This document shows positions 61,501 through 64,000 of a stretch of DNA of 64,000 nucleotides, one piece after another (the first letter of the stretch is position 1; the number at the start of each line of letters is the position of its first letter). The DNA is from Nematostella vectensis (taxonomy: Eukaryota; Cnidaria; Anthozoa; Actiniaria; Edwardsiidae). Below the pieces are notes generated by a model that was given only the letters and a program-made list of their open reading frames with translations, made no database searches and was not told where the DNA came from. Made by a program: the position numbers and the translations under genes. The stretch spans positions 3,272,001 through 3,336,000 of the forward strand of contig NC_064034.1 in the NCBI RefSeq assembly GCF_932526225.1, read 5' to 3'.

Positions 61501-63993
61501 ACCCCTTCCTCCCCCCTTATTGACTATGGCTTCTTGGTGTGGCCCCAATCTTTACACCCCTTTCTCCCCCCTTATTGACTATGGCTTCTTGGTGTGGCCC
61601 TGACCTTTACACCCCTTTATCCCCCCTTATTGACTATGGCTTCTTGGTGTGGCCCCAATCTTTACACCCCTTTCTCCCAATCTTTGCACCCCTTACCCCC
61701 TGCTTACTATGGCTTAGAGTACTGAAAAGTATTTGAAATAAGTGGAATAACAAGCCTTGGAGCAATTGCAGACCAGAGATTTTGAATTTTCCTTTTGAGG
61801 TTTTTTAAATCTAAAATCACACTTTCTCAATTCTTCTTTTCATTCTACATACAGGGTTGATAAGTAAGATCGATGAGTTTCATCCCTTGCCTGCGAAATC
61901 AGCCCCTTCTGGGAAAGATGTGAAAGTTGTGGATGGAATATTTTATCATTCGTTGAATGGACCTTATAACCCAACGGTAAGCCCAACTACCAATGAGTGT
62001 TTATTCTTTAAGGGTGTTTATTAAAAAGTGGTCACTTGGCCAAATGACTCAAATCATTTTTATTTAGAGCTTGGCCATTTTTAACACAGATGCATCAAGT
62101 GATCATATGAGCTTTATAGACAGTTTGTGAAGTGATTAATGTAGAGTTATTTTTTACACAAGTCCAGAGACAAAGCCAAGTCCTCAAGGTGACTGTATAA
62201 AAGAGGTTTAACAGTACTGTTGTTTTACAGGTTGGTGACGTCAGGGTGCGTTTCTCATTTGCTGGCTTTTGCGGTGCAGCAGGATCACAGCTTAGTGAAC
62301 CAATGACAGTAAGCTACTCTTTATCTGTATTTTTTCGTTTATGGACCATGTTTATTTAATACCCTGAGGGGGAAGGAAAGATTTTGACTCTGGACAATTT
62401 GGCCAAACCTCAACCCCCAGGATTTAAGTAGGAACCCTTAGTAGGTCCTTTATTTTCTGAGATCCAGCCCAACCCCCCCCCCCCCCCCCAACCCCCACCA
62501 TAGGGTGGTTGAGATTTTAGGGCTACCCCCTTCCCCCCCTCTCTAGGTATTAAAGTGTCACTCCATAAGTGCTATTTAAAAAATCTAATCTATATAGTAT
62601 TAATTCATCTTCCTGTAGGTTAGCATTGTTGCTCGACAACATGGTGGTACCCTGTCATACTATCGCACTCAGTCTGGTGACACCCTGGAGTTGCTGTACC
62701 CAGGGGAAATGACGGCAAAGGTGGGTTATTCTATACAGCACTAGTTACAAGCAGTCGAATTTTATACCCTGGGAGACAGCAGAATCAGAAAAATCCTTTA
62801 ACAACCCCAGGGGTAGCGGTTGCCTGAAAAAATAGGATGATTACCCCTGTCTACTAGAGAGTCCCCTTCCCCTGTGTTTAAAATAATGTGGACTTTAGAA
62901 GCACACTAGCATACACACATTGGCACCAGTCGGGCCAAGACGGGACGCTAGCACAGTCTATTACCCGTGCAGTTCGGCAACCATGGACAGCTGTTTCGTC
63001 CTTATTAGGACTCGTCAGCATGGCATAGCCGGTTTGCCTCAGTTAAACTTCATCGGCAAAATAACTGCAGGGCGACTTCGACTCGAACGAAGTGCTTTAA
63101 ACCACAGCTCAGATCCATGCTGACGAGTCCTAATAAGGACGAAACAGCTGTCCATGGTTGCCGAACTGCACGGGTAATAGACTGTGCTAGCGTCCCGTCT
63201 TGGCCCGACTGGTGCCAATGTGTGTATGCTCGTGTGCTTCTAAAGTTCACATTTATGTATACATACTCGCAAGGATAGTTTGGCTATCCGACGGAGTTTT
63301 AGACTAGCAAAGGTCGCATGCGTGATCCGCACAATTGGCATCACGCTAGCCCGGTCGCAGCTCTAGATCCCACATGGATCTAAGCTGTGGTTTAAAGCAC
63401 TTCGTTCGAGTCGAAGTCGCCCTGCAGTTTATTTTGCCGATGAAGTTTAACTGAGGCAAACCGGCTATGCCATGCTGACGAGTCCTAATAAGGACGAAAC
63501 AGCTGTCCATGGTTGCCGAACTGCACGGGTAATAGACTGTGCTAGCGTCCCGTCTTGGCCCGACTGGTGCCAATGTGTGTATGCTAGTGTGCTTCTAAAG
63601 TTCACATTTAAAATAATGGTAGAAGCTTATTGGTATAATGATAAAAAATCTTACTTACATAGTTATTGTCCTTGTCTGCAATGGCAAGGGAATCACAGTC
63701 CCAATTAGGGAGTTTTGAAAGAAATCCAAGCAGACCTAACCTGGGATTGAACCCAAGGTGAAGGCAAGCATACAACGTCACAAAAGCAAACATTTCTTCT
63801 TTTATCTCCTAAGTCTTCTTAGGTCTGGTTGATGGAGCTTTCACTGTTTACCAACATTGTTTGAATATCCCCCAGGAGATCTTTTATGCTGAACATTCTG
63901 CTAATTCTGTGCTGACATGGGTTCTGCGTGTTGTTGGCTGGTTTCTGATGTTCTTAGGATTTCTTCTCATGACAAGCATTCTCACTACACTTG
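55524..63993 (+). CDS. TMEM43: TMEM43 (LUMA) inner nuclear membrane/ER protein, 3' end outside window
   Basis: Multi-pass protein of the inner nuclear membrane and ER; human TMEM43 binds lamins and emerin and is mutated in arrhythmogenic cardiomyopathy type 5. Exons: 55524-55538, 56653-56820, 57071-57205, 57583-57677, 57753-57802, 58049-58189, 61855-61976, 62231-62308, 62619-62720, 63876-63993, giving 341 complete codons plus one base. Human TMEM43 is ~400 aa, so one or two exons remain to the right. Seen: N-terminal membrane segment ([17 protein letters not shown]) followed by NEGRAV; the large lumenal domain with [42 protein letters not shown] and QSGDTLELL; then a second membrane segment ([19 protein letters not shown]). 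The first coding exon is only five codons (MYRSH). Starting instead at the internal Met of [10 protein letters not shown] is possible, but the 55524 start keeps phase and uses a strong GTAAGT donor. The introns hold a minisatellite and a hammerhead element. Confidence 0.94.
58290..61690. repeat. 55-bp minisatellite array (~61 units) in TMEM43 intron 6
   Basis: Head-to-tail 55-bp units containing TTATTGACTATGGCTTCTTG, GTGTGGCCCCAATCTTTACA and CCCCTTTCTCCCCCC. The pyrimidine bias of the plus strand is strong. Short units lacking the CAATCTTT block (about 60741, 61227, 61496) and the linked variants TTGATTATGG/GTGTAGCCC then GGCTTTTTGG recur in the same order near 60497, 61094 and 61307, a sign of block duplication. 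Open frames of ~65 codons across it are repeat translations. Confidence 0.97.
62981..63023 (-). ncRNA. Type I hammerhead ribozyme, inverted copy
   Basis: On the minus strand: stem I CCATG/CATGG (5 bp), core CTGACGA, stem II GTCC/GGAC with loop TAATAA, GAAA, a two-base-pair stem III (A-U and C-G) closed by AGCT, and cleavage triplet GTC. All invariant core bases are present. Same sequence as the two plus-strand copies. Confidence 0.9.
63115..63157 (+). ncRNA. Type I hammerhead ribozyme, first plus-strand copy
   Basis: Stem I CCATG (63115-63119) pairs with CATGG (63153-63157). Core CTGACGA at 63120-63126, stem II 63127-63140, GAAA at 63141-63144, minimal stem III with AGCT loop, GTC at 63150-63152 with predicted self-cleavage after 63152. 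Very short stem III is typical of retroelement-borne hammerheads, which cleave best as dimers. Confidence 0.92.
63470..63512 (+). ncRNA. Type I hammerhead ribozyme, second plus-strand copy
   Basis: Identical core and stems to the copy at 63115-63157, 355 bp downstream on the same strand. Cleavage is predicted after 63507. Transcription through both copies would release a linear ~355-nt RNA with ribozyme-cut ends, the precursor geometry of retrozyme circles. Confidence 0.92.
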
Positions 63994-64000
63994 GTAAGTC

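Larger units (their letters stand above)
62889..63606. mobile_element. Retrozyme/Penelope-like element with three hammerhead ribozymes
   Basis: A 718-bp insertion flanked by a 12-bp target-site duplication, TTTAAAATAATG (62877-62888 and 63607-63618). The left ~229 bp (to about 63117) is inverted relative to the rest. The plus-oriented part spans 1.4 units of a ~355-bp repeat, each unit beginning with a hammerhead. Both ends carry the same terminal sequence in inverted orientation (ACTTTAGAAGCACACTAGC). No reverse transcriptase or GIY-YIG frame is present, so it is non-autonomous. Hammerhead-tagged repeats of this kind are known from retrozymes and Penelope-like elements in animals; the assignment between these is inference. 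It lies in the last TMEM43 intron in the window. Confidence 0.85.

Noticed and set aside
60625-61736. Three ~65-codon repetitive open frames
   Set aside because: They are translations of the 55-bp minisatellite with no start context, splice support or family match.
62920-63708. Open frames within the hammerhead element, both strands
   Set aside because: They are mirror images caused by the inverted repeat and overlap the ribozymes. No reverse transcriptase or endonuclease motif is present.

Overview
This is animal nuclear DNA, AT-rich and intron-dense. The genes have short exons, GT-AG introns, and protein sequences that align closely with vertebrate orthologues. The ancestral-looking gene repertoire, intron richness and repeat types suggest a cnidarian, most likely an anthozoan such as Nematostella. 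That species call is an inference from the text alone. Exon models were built by hand from splice sites, reading phase and remembered family sequences. In every complete model the exon lengths sum to a whole number of codons.

Layout: (1) 405-20639 (+), HFM1/MER3 meiotic DNA helicase, 40 coding exons. One intron carries a 3.7 kb array of 56-bp repeats and a Tigger/pogo-like MITE, and the last two exons are tandemly duplicated (19828-22066). (2) 23018-30543 (-), TBC1D30 RabGAP, 9 exons, convergent with HFM1. (3) 30693-38576, a tandem segmental duplication carrying two copies of the last SFMBT exon and a 47-bp repeat array that is about 3 units long in one copy and about 56 in the other. (4) 37876-47866 (-), SFMBT with four MBT repeats, a SLED-like domain and a SAM domain. 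A 2.2 kb inverted-repeat element sits in its first long intron. (5) 48966-49353, a foldback MITE with an 8-bp target-site duplication. (6) 49917-51468 (+), a small charged coiled-coil protein I do not recognise. (7) 52211-55039 (-), GTF3C6 (TFIIIC subunit 6), with an ATCGAT-rich insertion in an intron. (8) 55524-63993 (+), TMEM43/LUMA, running off the right edge. Its introns hold a 3.4 kb array of 55-bp repeats and a 718-bp element with three type I hammerhead ribozymes.

The genes are ordinary housekeeping or meiotic genes and do not form a pathway. The notable content is structural. There is a hammerhead-bearing retrozyme/Penelope-like insertion with a 12-bp target-site duplication. There are three long minisatellites with visible higher-order repeats. 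In four separate places, tandem duplication has copied either whole terminal exons (HFM1, SFMBT) or a splice acceptor plus the start of an exon (HFM1 exon 19, TBC1D30 exon 6).
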